A stretch of 64,000 nucleotides of DNA from contig JAEEIT010000129.1 in NCBI GenBank assembly GCA_016281535.1, forward strand, positions 1-64,000, given 5' to 3'. The position numbers were made by a program, and so were the translations under genes. This document shows positions 18,403 through 29,453 of the stretch, piece by piece; position 1 is the stretch's first letter; each line of letters opens with the position of its first letter. The notes beneath the pieces were generated by a model. That model was not told the origin of the DNA and ran no database searches. It saw only the letters and a program-made list of their open reading frames with translations. The DNA is from Clostridia bacterium (GTDB lineage Bacteria > Bacillota > Clostridia > Saccharofermentanales > Saccharofermentanaceae).

Positions 18403-19649
18403 GAACACTGATCACATCGAGTCTTAAATTACTGTTCCGGAATAAGAGCTTCTGGTTCTTCATGCTGATCGTTCCGATTCTTGCCACGTTCGTTCTGAAC
18501 GCTCATCAGATGAACTCGATCTCTCTATCCAGGCTGGCGGAGCATAGAATCTCCGAACTGGATGACGCAGATGAGAAAGCAGCGTACTACAGCAGCGGGG
18601 GCCAGTTTGTCGTGAAGGTCTATGACGCCTGCGGAAGTGAGCTTTCCGAATACATGCTGAATAAACTTGCTCGGACAGGAGCTTTCTCCATCGTGAGGGC
18701 GAAGGTGCCGGATATGGATCAGGCCGAAGCGGATGAGAAGATCAAGTCCGACGGCGAATTCGACCGCATGGGCGCGGCGCTCTATATCAACAGTAACTTC
18801 GACGCGCTTCTCTCGGAAGGGAAAGAAGACGAGGCGCTGACCCTCTATGTTCTTTCCGAAGACGGACGTATCGAGATGTTCGAATATTCCTTGCGCAAAG
18901 AACTGGCCCTGATCACAGAGACAGTCTCGGACGGGACGGTCCCGGAGGCGGTCCGCCTTCTTAACCAGAAGCTTCAAAGTATGCCGGAGAAAGAAATCGT
19001 CGAGCTTTCGGAAGGCTCTTCCAGAAAGCTTACGCTGGAGCAGGAGAATAGAAAGACCGCGATCGGATACGCGATCGCATTCATGACGCTGGGATATGTA
19101 TTCTGCGGGATCTTCATCGCCCACACGGTGATCAAAGACGAGCATGACAAAGTTCTTATGCGGCTTCGCCTGACGGGCATGTCTTCGTTTACATACTTTG
19201 CATCGAAGTTCATCATCAGCGCGATCGCGACCTTCCTGATGACCGTCGTTCTCGGAGCTTGCTCGTTCGTGATCGACACCGATAAGTTCGGTATCGGAAG
19301 AGTGAAGTTCCTCCTGATGATGTTCCTTCTGGGTCTGATCTTCAGTGCCATCAGCCTCGTGATCGGTGTCATCCTCGGCGATGTGATGAATGCCAATATT
19401 GCGGCCTTTGCGCTGTTCTCGATGTCCTCGCTTCTGGCAGGAACCTTCTTCCCGATGGATGCGACGTCCCGCCTCATTAAGGCCCTGTCCTCGCTGATGC
19501 CGCAGAAGTGGTTCCTGGACGCGACGGAGATGATCTTCGTCGGCGACAACAAAGCGTACCTCGTGCTGTTATGTGTGACGCTCGCATACCTCGTTCTGGC
19601 GCTGAGCCTGGGCGGGGTGGGGATCAAGGTCCGGAATGGTGAGGAGTGA
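18399..19649 (+). CDS. ABC-2 type transporter permease
   Basis: ATGA overlap with the previous gene; ABC-2 membrane domain. Confidence 0.82.
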   Translation: MRTLITSSLKLLFRNKSFWFFMLIVPILATFVLNAHQMNSISLSRLAEHRISELDDADEKAAYYSSGGQFVVKVYDACGSELSEYMLNKLARTGAFSIVRAKVPDMDQAEADEKIKSDGEFDRMGAALYINSNFDALLSEGKEDEALTLYVLSEDGRIEMFEYSLRKELALITETVSDGTVPEAVRLLNQKLQSMPEKEIVELSEGSSRKLTLEQENRKTAIGYAIAFMTLGYVFCGIFIAHTVIKDEHDKVLMRLRLTGMSSFTYFASKFIISAIATFLMTVVLGACSFVIDTDKFGIGRVKFLLMMFLLGLIFSAISLVIGVILGDVMNANIAAFALFSMSSLLAGTFFPMDATSRLIKALSSLMPQKWFLDATEMIFVGDNKAYLVLLCVTLAYLVLALSLGGVGIKVRNGEE

Positions 19650-19665
19650 GTCTTCTTCGGACTGG

Positions 19666-21012
19666 TTACTTGACATGTGTGACGGTTCCGAAGAAGATCG
19701 GAAGGCCGGTCTCCACGTCGACGATCGCATACGCGAAAGGACGGTCGCAGATCACTTCTCTGTTCATGATGACTGCGTTATGCTCCATGACTACGCCGGT
19801 GGCGGCCGCGGCCTTCGTACCCTCGGCCGTCACTTCGATCCTTGTCTTGTGGATCACATCCGCGATGTTAAGAGGTGTGAGGTTACTCATGTTGCTGAAG
19901 TTTGCTTTCGCCGGATCGAAGGCATCCGCCATGCCCATGTCGATAAGAATGTCCCTCAGGGAAGTATCGTACTCACTCGTAAACTCGGGAAAGGCGTATT
20001 CCACATTATCCTGGTTGGCGCTGTTCCAGAACTGCCAATAGTCTTTCGCCGTCATATCGGCCACGAAAGCGTTGATATCGTATGTGAAATAGTCGTCTTC
20101 GCTGTCCTTCGGGGAGGGTTCGGACAAGTCATCGAGACTAGTTAGGATATCTGGCTCGGGTGCACCCGGGAGCATCACCATGAAGGCGTATTTCCCGCCT
20201 TCGTAAAGCTTATAGAAACCGGTGGATTTCTCGTTATGAAGATAGACAACATCTTTCTCCCCGCAGAGGAACCGGCAATCCTCTTTGCTTCCGTCTAAGC
20301 AATGGAAAGTCATATCTTCGATGTTTTCCTCTTCGAAGGGCTTCTTCCACTTCGCGTCAAATGCGAGTGCATTGACCAGGACCATCACGCTGTCGGGTGA
20401 CAGTTCTTTTACTAATTTGTCGATCATGCCGTCCGTCTTGTCATGCACCCAGGAATTGATCGTGTTGATCCCGCTGTTCGTAAAGGGGACGGCTTCGATC
20501 TGTGCATCGAAATGCTCTTTTACATAGTCCAGATAGCTGCTGTAAAAGGCGACTTTCTTATTGTCGTTGAGCCAGACGGAGTTGGCGATCTTTAGTTGAT
20601 CGCTCTTGAGCTGATCCATCCGGTCGACGGCGAAGAGGAAGGCATCTTCTTTCGCCACGCCGGGAACAAGCGTGCCGAGCATCTGGTCGAGTGTTTCTCC
20701 GTCCGCTCCGGCCGCCGTCATCTCCAGCGCGAGAAGCACGGAGTCGGAAGAGACCAGGAAGTTTTTGTCCCCGGCATTTTCTGCACAGTGCCGGATCAGA
20801 CCGACAGAAAACTCGGAGTAGGCTCTCTTTCGTTCCTCTTCGTCTGTTTTAGAACTGTTGCCGGAAGCAAGTTCGTATATGGCGGTTCCGCTTGATTTCT
20901 GCTCGATCGTCGCGATATCAGTTATCGGTTTCGATTTCTCCATGCAGCCGGATGCGGCCGTAAGAAGAAAGGAGGAGATAAGTATACCTGCAAAGAATTG
21001 TTTCGATTTCAT
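19666..21012 (-). CDS. Lipoprotein serpin (serine protease inhibitor)
   Basis: Lipobox LTAASGC; NSVWLND, NSWVHDKTDGMIDKL, LVNALAFDAKWKKPF, EVTAEGTKAAAATG hinge, DRPFAYAIVD...PIFFG. Confidence 0.95.
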   Translation of the reverse strand: MKSKQFFAGILISSFLLTAASGCMEKSKPITDIATIEQKSSGTAIYELASGNSSKTDEEERKRAYSEFSVGLIRHCAENAGDKNFLVSSDSVLLALEMTAAGADGETLDQMLGTLVPGVAKEDAFLFAVDRMDQLKSDQLKIANSVWLNDNKKVAFYSSYLDYVKEHFDAQIEAVPFTNSGINTINSWVHDKTDGMIDKLVKELSPDSVMVLVNALAFDAKWKKPFEEENIEDMTFHCLDGSKEDCRFLCGEKDVVYLHNEKSTGFYKLYEGGKYAFMVMLPGAPEPDILTSLDDLSEPSPKDSEDDYFTYDINAFVADMTAKDYWQFWNSANQDNVEYAFPEFTSEYDTSLRDILIDMGMADAFDPAKANFSNMSNLTPLNIADVIHKTRIEVTAEGTKAAAATGVVMEHNAVIMNREVICDRPFAYAIVDVETGLPIFFGTVTHVK

Positions 21013-21150
21013 GTGACACCTCGTATGGCTACTTTGTAGCTTATCTAAACACGCGTTTTTTTACTCTTTTATTATAATCGATTCGAAGCGGAATGTATAA
21101 GAATATGTGCTATCATGGTGATGTAAAGATGAAATGACGGGGAGAATCTT

Positions 21151-22278
21151 TTGGAACGGTTGAAGAATCATTATTTCGTGCTGGTGAGAATCTTTCTGAT
21201 AGTTGCCTTCGGCGCGTATGGGTTTGTCGAGAGACCTAAGGACGGGCCGATAACGGCGTGGACGCTTCTTCTGGCGGCGATGTACCTTGCGTCGATGGCG
21301 CTCTTCGAGATCGTTCCGAAGAAGTATAAGTTCGTATGCATAGCTGTTTCTGCCGGATTCTTCGCAGCGCTGATGGTGCTTCACGAGACGGGATTTATGC
21401 TCCTGGGATTCATCGTCGTCTACGATTTTCTGTCGCTCTTTGAGAGGCTGGATGCGAGGATCTATCTGCTCCCGGTCGTGGGATTCGTTCTGCCGGGGCA
21501 GGTCAATATCGTGACGCGTCTGATCGCGGTATCCCTTACGGCCATCGTCTATCTTCAGCACAATTACGTCATCCGTTCCTACAGGAAGCAGATGATGGAA
21601 GATACCATCAACGAGCAGAACCTCAAGCGGGATATGCAGCAGCAGGAATATGCGGCGAAGATGGAGCAGAGAAGAAGTATGATCTTGGCGGAGAACCAGA
21701 TCCTCGAGCAGCGTGCTTCACTGTCACAGACGCTCCACGATAAGCTCGGGCATAACATCAACGGTTCGGTGTATCAGCTGGAGGCGGCGAAAGTCCTTCT
21801 GAAGAAGGATCCGGAAAAGTCGGAGACGATGATCCAGGCCGTGATCGACCAGCTGCGCGGTGGGATGGATGAGATACGTGTGATCCTTCGGAAAGAGCGT
21901 CCGGAGAAGCGGCAGCTGGCGATGCTGCAGCTGTATAAACTCTGTGAAGACTGTAACGGGAAGGGTGTGCAGACGGATCTTACGACAGAGGGAGAGACGG
22001 CGCAGATCCCGGATAAGATATGGGAAGTGATCCTGGATAATGCTTTTGAAGCGGTATCCAATTCTATGAAATACAGTAAATGCAGCCGTATCGATATCCG
22101 GCTCGTGGTGATGGCGCAGCGGGTCCGCGTCAGTATCAGCGACGACGGGGTCGGTTGTACGGAAGTGAAGGACGGCATGGGCATATCCGGTATGCGCCAG
22201 CGGGTCCGGGAAGTGAACGGCACCATCTCTTTCGAGAGTGCGGCCGGCTTTACCGTGACGATGCTGCTGCCGATCTGA
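21151..22278 (+). CDS. NarL-type sensor histidine kinase (HisKA_3)
   Basis: LSQTLHDKLGHNINGSVYQLE and GMGISGMRQRVREVNG; TTG start likely. Confidence 0.88.
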   Translation: MERLKNHYFVLVRIFLIVAFGAYGFVERPKDGPITAWTLLLAAMYLASMALFEIVPKKYKFVCIAVSAGFFAALMVLHETGFMLLGFIVVYDFLSLFERLDARIYLLPVVGFVLPGQVNIVTRLIAVSLTAIVYLQHNYVIRSYRKQMMEDTINEQNLKRDMQQQEYAAKMEQRRSMILAENQILEQRASLSQTLHDKLGHNINGSVYQLEAAKVLLKKDPEKSETMIQAVIDQLRGGMDEIRVILRKERPEKRQLAMLQLYKLCEDCNGKGVQTDLTTEGETAQIPDKIWEVILDNAFEAVSNSMKYSKCSRIDIRLVVMAQRVRVSISDDGVGCTEVKDGMGISGMRQRVREVNGTISFESAAGFTVTMLLPI

Positions 22279-22311
22279 AGCGCGTGCGCGAAGGAGACAG
22301 GAGGAACGAAG

Positions 22312-22947
22312 ATGGAGAAGATAAAGGTCATCATCGCAGACGACAGTGATTTTGTAAGAGACGGCATGAAGATCATCCTCGATGTCGATGACGAATTCGA
22401 GGTCCTGGGCTGTGCCCGAAACGGCAGGGAAGCCATCGAGATCGCCGAGAAGAATAAGCCGGATGTATTTCTCATGGATATTCAGATGCCGGAGATGGAC
22501 GGGATCGAGGCGACGGCGGAGATCGTGAAGAAGGATCTCGGCAAAGTCCTGATCCTGACGACCTTCGATGACGACGATCTCGTTCGAAAAGCACTGGGAA
22601 ACGGGGCGAAGGGCTATCTCATCAAGAACCATACTCCGGAACATCTCAAGCAGATGATCAAGTCCGTCTATAACGGGACCGGTGTCATGGAAGAGAGCCT
22701 CCTCGAATCGATCAGTAAATCGGCGGCGACTGCGACCGCGGGAAAAGGTTTCGACGAGAGCGGGTATACGGAGCGTGAACTCGAGATCGTGCGCGCTGTC
22801 GCCGACGGCCTTTCGAATAAAGAGATCGCGAGTAAGCTCTTCATCTCTGAGGGGACTGTGAAGAACTACATTACCTCGATCCTCGCAAAAGAAGGATTGT
22901 CGCATAGAACGGCGCTGGCTGTGTATTACATTACGGGGAAGAAGTGA
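22312..22947 (+). CDS. NarL/LuxR-family response regulator
   Basis: Receiver DVFLMDIQMPEMDG; LuxR HTH YTERELEIVRAVADGLSNKEIASKLFISEGTVKNY. Confidence 0.93.
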   Translation: MEKIKVIIADDSDFVRDGMKIILDVDDEFEVLGCARNGREAIEIAEKNKPDVFLMDIQMPEMDGIEATAEIVKKDLGKVLILTTFDDDDLVRKALGNGAKGYLIKNHTPEHLKQMIKSVYNGTGVMEESLLESISKSAATATAGKGFDESGYTERELEIVRAVADGLSNKEIASKLFISEGTVKNYITSILAKEGLSHRTALAVYYITGKK

Positions 22948-22969
22948 AGTGTGAAAGGGCACTCCGGCT

Positions 22970-23728
22970 TCAGACAGTATCCTGAAGCTGGACTTGCTCA
23001 CGGATGTTGTGTCTTTCTTTGCCGCCGTTACTTGCGACACTTATGGAACTGATCGTGTCTTTCTTATTCATGGCCAGAGTATAGAAGCATACGCAGTCCT
23101 TCGAGCGGTCTTCCGTCGCGGTTTCCTCTGTACAGCAGTAGATCGTGATGGAGCAGACTTCGTCACGGTCTTTTACGATACTGACTAAGATCTCCGCCAT
23201 TTCTTCTTCAGAAGGGAAACTGCCGTCTTCTTTATAAAGGGTCACTCGGGTTTGATTGAGATGCACATACTCTTCGACAAATTCTCTTTCGGAAATATCC
23301 TCGACCGGTGTGTATGCATTCACCGGTTTGTACTCGACTTCGTAATCGTCACACTCGAAAATGCCGTCAAAATACTCCGTCAAATAATCTTCCGCTTCTT
23401 TCTGATAGCGGATGTAGTTGTAGTTCGTCTGCAGTTCTCCGTCGTTGTTTCGTACGATGATCTTTTCATCCGGGAACTCTTTTGATCTGGCGATAGCTAC
23501 ATTCGAATTGGCGCCGAACGGTGTGCCCGAACCGGCTCCGGTGTATTCGAATTGATCGTCCTCGAAAGTCTTGTTGAGCTCTTTGACCCATTTCTCCTGA
23601 TCCTTGCGCTCCTGCCCGCTGAGGCATCCACTGAAGAATGTTGCGCAGAGGCACAGGAGCATGCCTGCCGCGACTGTTCTTCTATTTATTCTTTTCGTTC
23701 CCGTTGTCGCTCTCATCTTTATTCTCAT
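22970..23728 (-). CDS. Hypothetical lipoprotein
   Basis: Signal peptide with lipobox CATFFSGC. Confidence 0.65.
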   Translation of the reverse strand: MRIKMRATTGTKRINRRTVAAGMLLCLCATFFSGCLSGQERKDQEKWVKELNKTFEDDQFEYTGAGSGTPFGANSNVAIARSKEFPDEKIIVRNNDGELQTNYNYIRYQKEAEDYLTEYFDGIFECDDYEVEYKPVNAYTPVEDISEREFVEEYVHLNQTRVTLYKEDGSFPSEEEMAEILVSIVKDRDEVCSITIYCCTEETATEDRSKDCVCFYTLAMNKKDTISSISVASNGGKERHNIREQVQLQDTV

Positions 23729-23979
23729 CCTTTCTTAGACGCGGAAAGTGAGTCTTCGTTTTCGCTTCATACACAATTGACGAGAAAGACATGGAAAATG
23801 TTGCAAAGATTGGAAAAGCAGACTTTCCATTTTCGAAATAGTACTTCTTCCTGCTTTCCGGGTGAATGCGCGATGAAACTTCAGTTGCGTTCTGGTATGA
23901 TAGGGGAAGCTTTTTCGCCGTGATGATATAGGAAACAAGGTTTCTGCGAGATGCGGAAAAAAAGAAAGGACCCACACGC

Positions 23980-24654
23980 ATGGCACCATCAGAGAAGAAT
24001 ACACGAAGAGAGATCATCCTGGGATGGATCCGTATCGTCCTGGGCCTTCTTGTCTTTTCCTTCGGCGTGCACCTGACGATCTATGCCAACATCGGTCTGG
24101 CGCCGTGGGACTGCCTCGGTATGGGCATTGCGAAGCACACGCCATTTAACTACGGCATCTCCATGACGATCATTGCAGTGACGGTGCTGCTGATCGATAT
24201 CCTTCTCAAGGAAAAGATCGGCTTCGGCACGATCATCGACGCGCTTCTTACGGGGAACTTCGTCCAGGCTTTCACGTATCTGAATCCTCTTCCGGAGAAT
24301 ACGAATACCTGGCTCGGGATCGCTATCATGCTTTTCGGATTTGTGTTCATGGCGCTCGGCATGTGGATCTACATGAAAGCCGAGCAGTGCTGCGGGCCAA
24401 GAGATGCGCTTCTGGTTGGCCTCGGAAAAAGACTTCCGAAGATCCCGATCGGGGTGGTGGAAGTGCTTCTTTGGGCGGTGGTTTTACTCGGGGGCTTTCT
24501 GCTTGGAGGGCCTGTCGGGATCGGCACACTGATCAGTACATTTGGGGCAGGACTCGTCATGCAGTTCGTGTATAATATAATCAGGTTTGAACCGAGGAAA
24601 CTGAAGCACCGTGGCGTTGCGGAAACGGCGAAAGTGCTTCTTTCGAGGAAGTGA
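23980..24654 (+). CDS. YczE/YitT-like membrane protein
   Basis: GVHLTIYANIGLAPWDCLGMGIAKHTPFNYG pattern, multiple TMs. Confidence 0.8.
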   Translation: MAPSEKNTRREIILGWIRIVLGLLVFSFGVHLTIYANIGLAPWDCLGMGIAKHTPFNYGISMTIIAVTVLLIDILLKEKIGFGTIIDALLTGNFVQAFTYLNPLPENTNTWLGIAIMLFGFVFMALGMWIYMKAEQCCGPRDALLVGLGKRLPKIPIGVVEVLLWAVVLLGGFLLGGPVGIGTLISTFGAGLVMQFVYNIIRFEPRKLKHRGVAETAKVLLSRK

Positions 24655-24670
24655 GGAAGAAGACTGGAAA

Positions 24671-25285
24671 ATGGGTATTGAAGACTTTTTAAGTTCGGGA
24701 AATGAGAGACTTGATCAGCAGCTGAAGTTCACGGCGGAGATCGATAAGATGACGAGTGTGTACAGAAGAACGATGCTGATCTCGGGGATAAGAAATGAGA
24801 ACGATGCGGAGCACTCCTGGCACATCGCCGTGATGGCGCTGCTTTTCAAGGAGTATTGTATTGAGGAACCGAATGTGGAGCGCGCCATCAAGATGCTGGT
24901 CGTGCACGATCTCATCGAGATCTATGCCGGCGATACTTTCGCATATGATGTGGAAGGAAATGCGACTAAGGCCGAGCGCGAGGCGGCTGCAGCGGATAAA
25001 CTCTATGCCCAGCTTCCGCCGGAACAAGGCGCCGAGCTTCGTGCCCTCTGGGAAGAATTCGATGCGATGGAGACCGTGGATGCCAAGTATGCGGCGTGCC
25101 TGGACCGTACGCAGCCGCTTCTTCACAATACCCTTACCGAGGGTCACACCTGGCGAAACGGTGGCGCGGTAAGATCCCAGGTGGAAGAGCGCGCACATAT
25201 CGTCAAAGAGTTCATGCCGGAATTGTATGCCTGGATCATGAAGAACCTCGACCGCGGTGTCGAGAGAGGCTGGCTGAAAGAGTAA
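24671..25285 (+). CDS. HD-domain phosphohydrolase (YfbR-like)
   Basis: NDAEHSWHIAVMA and VVHDLIEIYAGD. Confidence 0.9.
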   Translation: MGIEDFLSSGNERLDQQLKFTAEIDKMTSVYRRTMLISGIRNENDAEHSWHIAVMALLFKEYCIEEPNVERAIKMLVVHDLIEIYAGDTFAYDVEGNATKAEREAAAADKLYAQLPPEQGAELRALWEEFDAMETVDAKYAACLDRTQPLLHNTLTEGHTWRNGGAVRSQVEERAHIVKEFMPELYAWIMKNLDRGVERGWLKE

Positions 25286-25316
25286 ACCGAAGATAAGGAA
25301 TCATCGATCGATAGTT

Positions 25317-25868
25317 CTATTTCTCCTCTGAAAGGATCCGCAGGATCTCCAGATATGTCTCCGCCGTGGCTTCCTGCCAGCGCTTGCAGGTTCTCTTCGC
25401 GGCGTCTTCCGTAGGGGCATTCCACTTAAGCTGGAACGTTGTCGCGTGATTCTCGATGAGGCGCAGGTCCACGACCCATGTGCCTTCGTCATTCGGTGCA
25501 TAGTCGGCATAGACGCTGGAATCTTCGGAAGACTCCTTCTTCCAGGATCGGGACGCGGAAGTGAGGTAGGCGCGGATGCCTGCCGGAACGGAGGGCATGA
25601 GCCGATTTAGGATCTCAATGCCGGCGGGCGTAATGTCACAGCTGAGAACGGTCCTTCCGGAGGCGTCCTTCCGAAGCTCGCCTTTCCGCTCGCCCTCGGT
25701 CATCAATCGCTGCTCAAGAAGTTCCTTCTTCGCCTGGGAATACAGGAAATAGTCCATGTACAGAGACTCCATCGCGCACTCCATCAGCTGCGAAGACGGA
25801 ATACCGCTGATCTTCGACAGGATGAACAGAATAATGATCTTGGCATTTGGCAGATCCGTGTTGGCCAT
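25317..25868 (-). CDS. DUF4364-like regulator
   Basis: Overall sequence pattern recalled for the family. Confidence 0.65.
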   Translation of the reverse strand: MANTDLPNAKIIILFILSKISGIPSSQLMECAMESLYMDYFLYSQAKKELLEQRLMTEGERKGELRKDASGRTVLSCDITPAGIEILNRLMPSVPAGIRAYLTSASRSWKKESSEDSSVYADYAPNDEGTWVVDLRLIENHATTFQLKWNAPTEDAAKRTCKRWQEATAETYLEILRILSEEK

Positions 25869-26123
25869 GGCAATCTCCTAGGTGAAAAGATGTAGTTCAT
25901 TATACGCTATTTTCTTCTTCAGAAAAAGCACTGTGACCTTAACCGATTTCGATTTCATTTTTTCTTGACAAATGTCAGAAAGCGTTATTTTTTCGTCGGA
26001 TATTAGCGCGATTTGAACACAATTATCGCAATTTTGACAATTCGCACGAGGTTTTCATGCTATACTATATGCGGTGTTTCCGGACACCAAATCTGACATA
26101 AATGAGAATGAGGAGAAACTTTT

Positions 26124-27470
26124 ATGATTAGTCTTGATACTTCCAACATTATGCCTTTTATTGCCGAAGGCGAGATGGAGAAGATGCTGCCGCAGGTGGA
26201 AGTGGCACATAACATGCTCCACAAGAAGACCGGCCCCGGCAGCGATTTTCTCGGATGGGTAGAACTCCCGAGCAAGTACGATAAGAATGAATTCATCCGC
26301 ATCCGTAAGGCTGCGGCCAAGATCCGTAAGGATTCCGATGTGCTTCTGGTCATCGGCATCGGCGGTTCCTACCTGGGAGCCCGTGCGGCGATCGAACTTC
26401 TGTCCCACTCTTTTGCCAATGTGGCGCAGAAGAAAGTGAGAAAAGCACCGATGGTCCTGTTCTGCGGTAACTCCATCAGCGCCACCTATCTTGCTGACCT
26501 GATGGATCTTCTCGAAGGAAAGAGAGTTTCCGTTAACATCATCTCCAAGTCCGGTACCACAACCGAGCCGGCGATCGCTTTCCGTATCATCCGCGCATAT
26601 ATGGAAGAGAAGTACGGTAAGGAAGAAGCACGCCAGCGCATCTATGCGACAACAGATAAGGCGAAGGGTGCTCTGAAGGGCCTGGCTACGAAGGAAGGCT
26701 ACGAGACATTCGTCGTTCCGGATGACGTCGGAGGACGTTTCTCCGTTCTGACCGCTGTAGGCCTTCTTCCGATCGCCGTTGCCGGCATCGACATCCGCCA
26801 GCTCATGACCGGTGCAAGAGATGCTTCCCGTGACTTTAAGAAGGTAGAGATGGAGAATGACTGCTATAAGTATGCCATCGCCAGAAACTGCCTGCTGCGC
26901 CGCGGTTACACCACAGAGGTCATGGTCAACTATGAGCCTTCTTTCCACTTCATGACAGAATGGTGGAAGCAGCTCTATGGTGAGTCCGAAGGTAAGGACG
27001 GCAGAGGTATTTTCCCGGCCGGCGTAGACAACACCACAGATCTTCACTCCATGGGCCAGTACATCCAGGATGGTAAGAGAATGCTCTTCGAGACCGTTGT
27101 CGTCATCGACAAGGCCCGCCGTTCCTTCACGATCCCGAATGATCCGGAGAATCTGGATGGCCTCAATTTCCTGTCCGGTATGGATATGAACGAGGTAAAC
27201 CTCAAGGCGATGCAGGGTACTGTTCTGGCGCACGTAGACGGTAAGGTCCCGAACCTCATCATCCACGTTCCGGAACTCAATGAATACTGGCTCGGCCAGC
27301 TGATCTACTTCTTCGAGAAGGCCTGCGGTATTTCCGGTTACCTCAATTCCGTAAATCCGTTCAACCAGCCGGGTGTGGAAGCGTATAAGAAGAACATGTT
27401 CGCGCTTCTCGGTAAGCCGGGTTACGAAGCAGAGAAGAAGGCGCTGGAGAAGAGACTGAAGAATAAGTAA
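26124..27470 (+). CDS. pgi: Glucose-6-phosphate isomerase
   Basis: [45 protein letters not shown]. Confidence 0.96.
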   Translation: MISLDTSNIMPFIAEGEMEKMLPQVEVAHNMLHKKTGPGSDFLGWVELPSKYDKNEFIRIRKAAAKIRKDSDVLLVIGIGGSYLGARAAIELLSHSFANVAQKKVRKAPMVLFCGNSISATYLADLMDLLEGKRVSVNIISKSGTTTEPAIAFRIIRAYMEEKYGKEEARQRIYATTDKAKGALKGLATKEGYETFVVPDDVGGRFSVLTAVGLLPIAVAGIDIRQLMTGARDASRDFKKVEMENDCYKYAIARNCLLRRGYTTEVMVNYEPSFHFMTEWWKQLYGESEGKDGRGIFPAGVDNTTDLHSMGQYIQDGKRMLFETVVVIDKARRSFTIPNDPENLDGLNFLSGMDMNEVNLKAMQGTVLAHVDGKVPNLIIHVPELNEYWLGQLIYFFEKACGISGYLNSVNPFNQPGVEAYKKNMFALLGKPGYEAEKKALEKRLKNK

Positions 27471-27681
27471 TTTCCATGCGAAAGCACTGTTCTGTCAGCT
27501 TATATGTGAAATCAGAGGGGGCGGCCTCAATACTTTGAGACCGCCCTCTGCTGTCCATGAGGGCATTCGAATTCAGAAAACAATCACGATCAGCGATACA
27601 GATTTGGACACTGACATCATGTGTGATAAAATATAAAGAAATGTTGATAACGACCCAGCGATCGAAAAAGAGGAGAAATTC

Positions 27682-29439
27682 ATGAAAGCTTTCAAAACGA
27701 TTCTGTCTATTCTGCTTGCCATGCTTCTGCTTGTTCAGACCCTGCCGGCTACTGTCGCCGCGGATTCGCCGAATAACGGCGATCAGGGCTGCACCGTAGA
27801 CTTTGTTGCCGTCGGAAACAGCGAAGGCAGCGAAACGGCGGACATTGAAAACGTGATCACGCTGCCCTCGACGGTCAGCAATATGCCGGACGGGTACGAG
27901 TTCTCCGGCTGGGTGGAATCGAGATTTACCGAGACGACCGAGGAACCTGTGTTCTACGTGCCCGGTGCGGACTATACCGTCACGGGAAATGCTACCCTGT
28001 ACGCGCTGTTTACCCGCACTGAAGAGAACGGCGAAGACTTGATCTATAAGCTGACCGATGATCTCGCCGTCGGCGGCAAGTACGTCATCACCATCGAAGA
28101 GTATGCCGTTGGAGATGCCGTAAATACATCTTTTAATCACTACGTGACCAGTCAGTCGGTCACGATCGACAGTAGCACGGATACGCTTACCGTTCCATCC
28201 GGCGTTGACGTCAACACGATCCTCTACGAGATCGAATCCGGAAATGATACATACGGCTGGATTTTTAAGAACGTTTACAACGGTCTGTATCTGACCTTGG
28301 GCTCCGACGAATTCCTGATCGTCGGAGATACGCCACTTGCATGGCTGTATCAAAACCATAATCTTGATAATCAGGTCGACACCGAGGGCTATTACTACCT
28401 GAGCCTGCGTTCGGGCAAGTCCTCCTTCACGACCAACAAGTTTAAGGAGGATAACGTCAAACTGTATCAGAAGCTTCCGTCTTATGTCACGTTCTACATG
28501 ACAGATCAGGCGATGCCCATGTTTGCGTACCATTCGCTTGTGCTCTCCGGACAGATCGGTGTGAATTTCTATCTGGATCTTCCGGAAATCGATGGTGTGG
28601 ACTATACGGCAAGCTATATGACATTCGAAATTTCCGGAAAGGGCAAAGTATCCGCTGATCCGGTCCCGTACAATTCGACGCAGACGATCGCGGGGAGTAC
28701 ATATTACGGCTTCACCTGCTATGTGAATTCCATCCAGATGGCGGATACGATCACTGCGACATTCCATTACGGCGACGGATTGACTATTTCCGAGGAGTAT
28801 TCGATAGCGCAGTATATCGCGTCATTCGATACATATGCTGAGACACATCCGGACGAATTTGATGCCGAAACGATCAACCTGGTCCATGCGGTGGCCGACT
28901 ACGGTCACTATGTACAACCGTTCCTTTCAGATGTGCGCGGCTGGACGATCGGTTCGGGCGACAATCAGTATGCGGAGATGGATAGGTTCTATACGGCCGA
29001 ATATGACATTGATACGGTCAAAGCCTCGGTAGCTGGTTATGGGATTCAGAGTACAATGAGTGATGATATTGAAGGAATCAATTACAGTCTGCTTTTGGAC
29101 AGCGATACGGCGGTCTATCTGTACTTCGAGCCGGTTGCGGATTATGACGGCAGCTTTACCGTTTCCGTCGGTGGCGATCCGGTAACAGCAACAAAACTAA
29201 AAGACGGCAGGTATCTTGTGAAGATCAAGAACATCGGTGCGCATAAGCTGGGCGATCCGTATACGGTCGTTGTGACGACGACGAACGGCGAATCAACAGT
29301 AACGGGTTCCGCATTGTCGTATGTGAAAGGTTTACTGGATGCGGAAGCATACAAGGACAATACCAACGCGCAGGACGCTGCCGCAGCAATCTATTATTAC
29401 CATGTTGCCGCGCAGGCATATAAAACAAAGAATCCGTAA
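27682..29439 (+). CDS. Secreted protein with InlB B-repeat-like domain
   Basis: Signal peptide; LPSTVSNMPDGYEFSGWVES...YTVTGNATLYALFT. Confidence 0.65.
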   Translation: MKAFKTILSILLAMLLLVQTLPATVAADSPNNGDQGCTVDFVAVGNSEGSETADIENVITLPSTVSNMPDGYEFSGWVESRFTETTEEPVFYVPGADYTVTGNATLYALFTRTEENGEDLIYKLTDDLAVGGKYVITIEEYAVGDAVNTSFNHYVTSQSVTIDSSTDTLTVPSGVDVNTILYEIESGNDTYGWIFKNVYNGLYLTLGSDEFLIVGDTPLAWLYQNHNLDNQVDTEGYYYLSLRSGKSSFTTNKFKEDNVKLYQKLPSYVTFYMTDQAMPMFAYHSLVLSGQIGVNFYLDLPEIDGVDYTASYMTFEISGKGKVSADPVPYNSTQTIAGSTYYGFTCYVNSIQMADTITATFHYGDGLTISEEYSIAQYIASFDTYAETHPDEFDAETINLVHAVADYGHYVQPFLSDVRGWTIGSGDNQYAEMDRFYTAEYDIDTVKASVAGYGIQSTMSDDIEGINYSLLLDSDTAVYLYFEPVADYDGSFTVSVGGDPVTATKLKDGRYLVKIKNIGAHKLGDPYTVVVTTTNGESTVTGSALSYVKGLLDAEAYKDNTNAQDAAAAIYYYHVAAQAYKTKNP

Positions 29440-29453
29440 CTGAAGACGAAACC

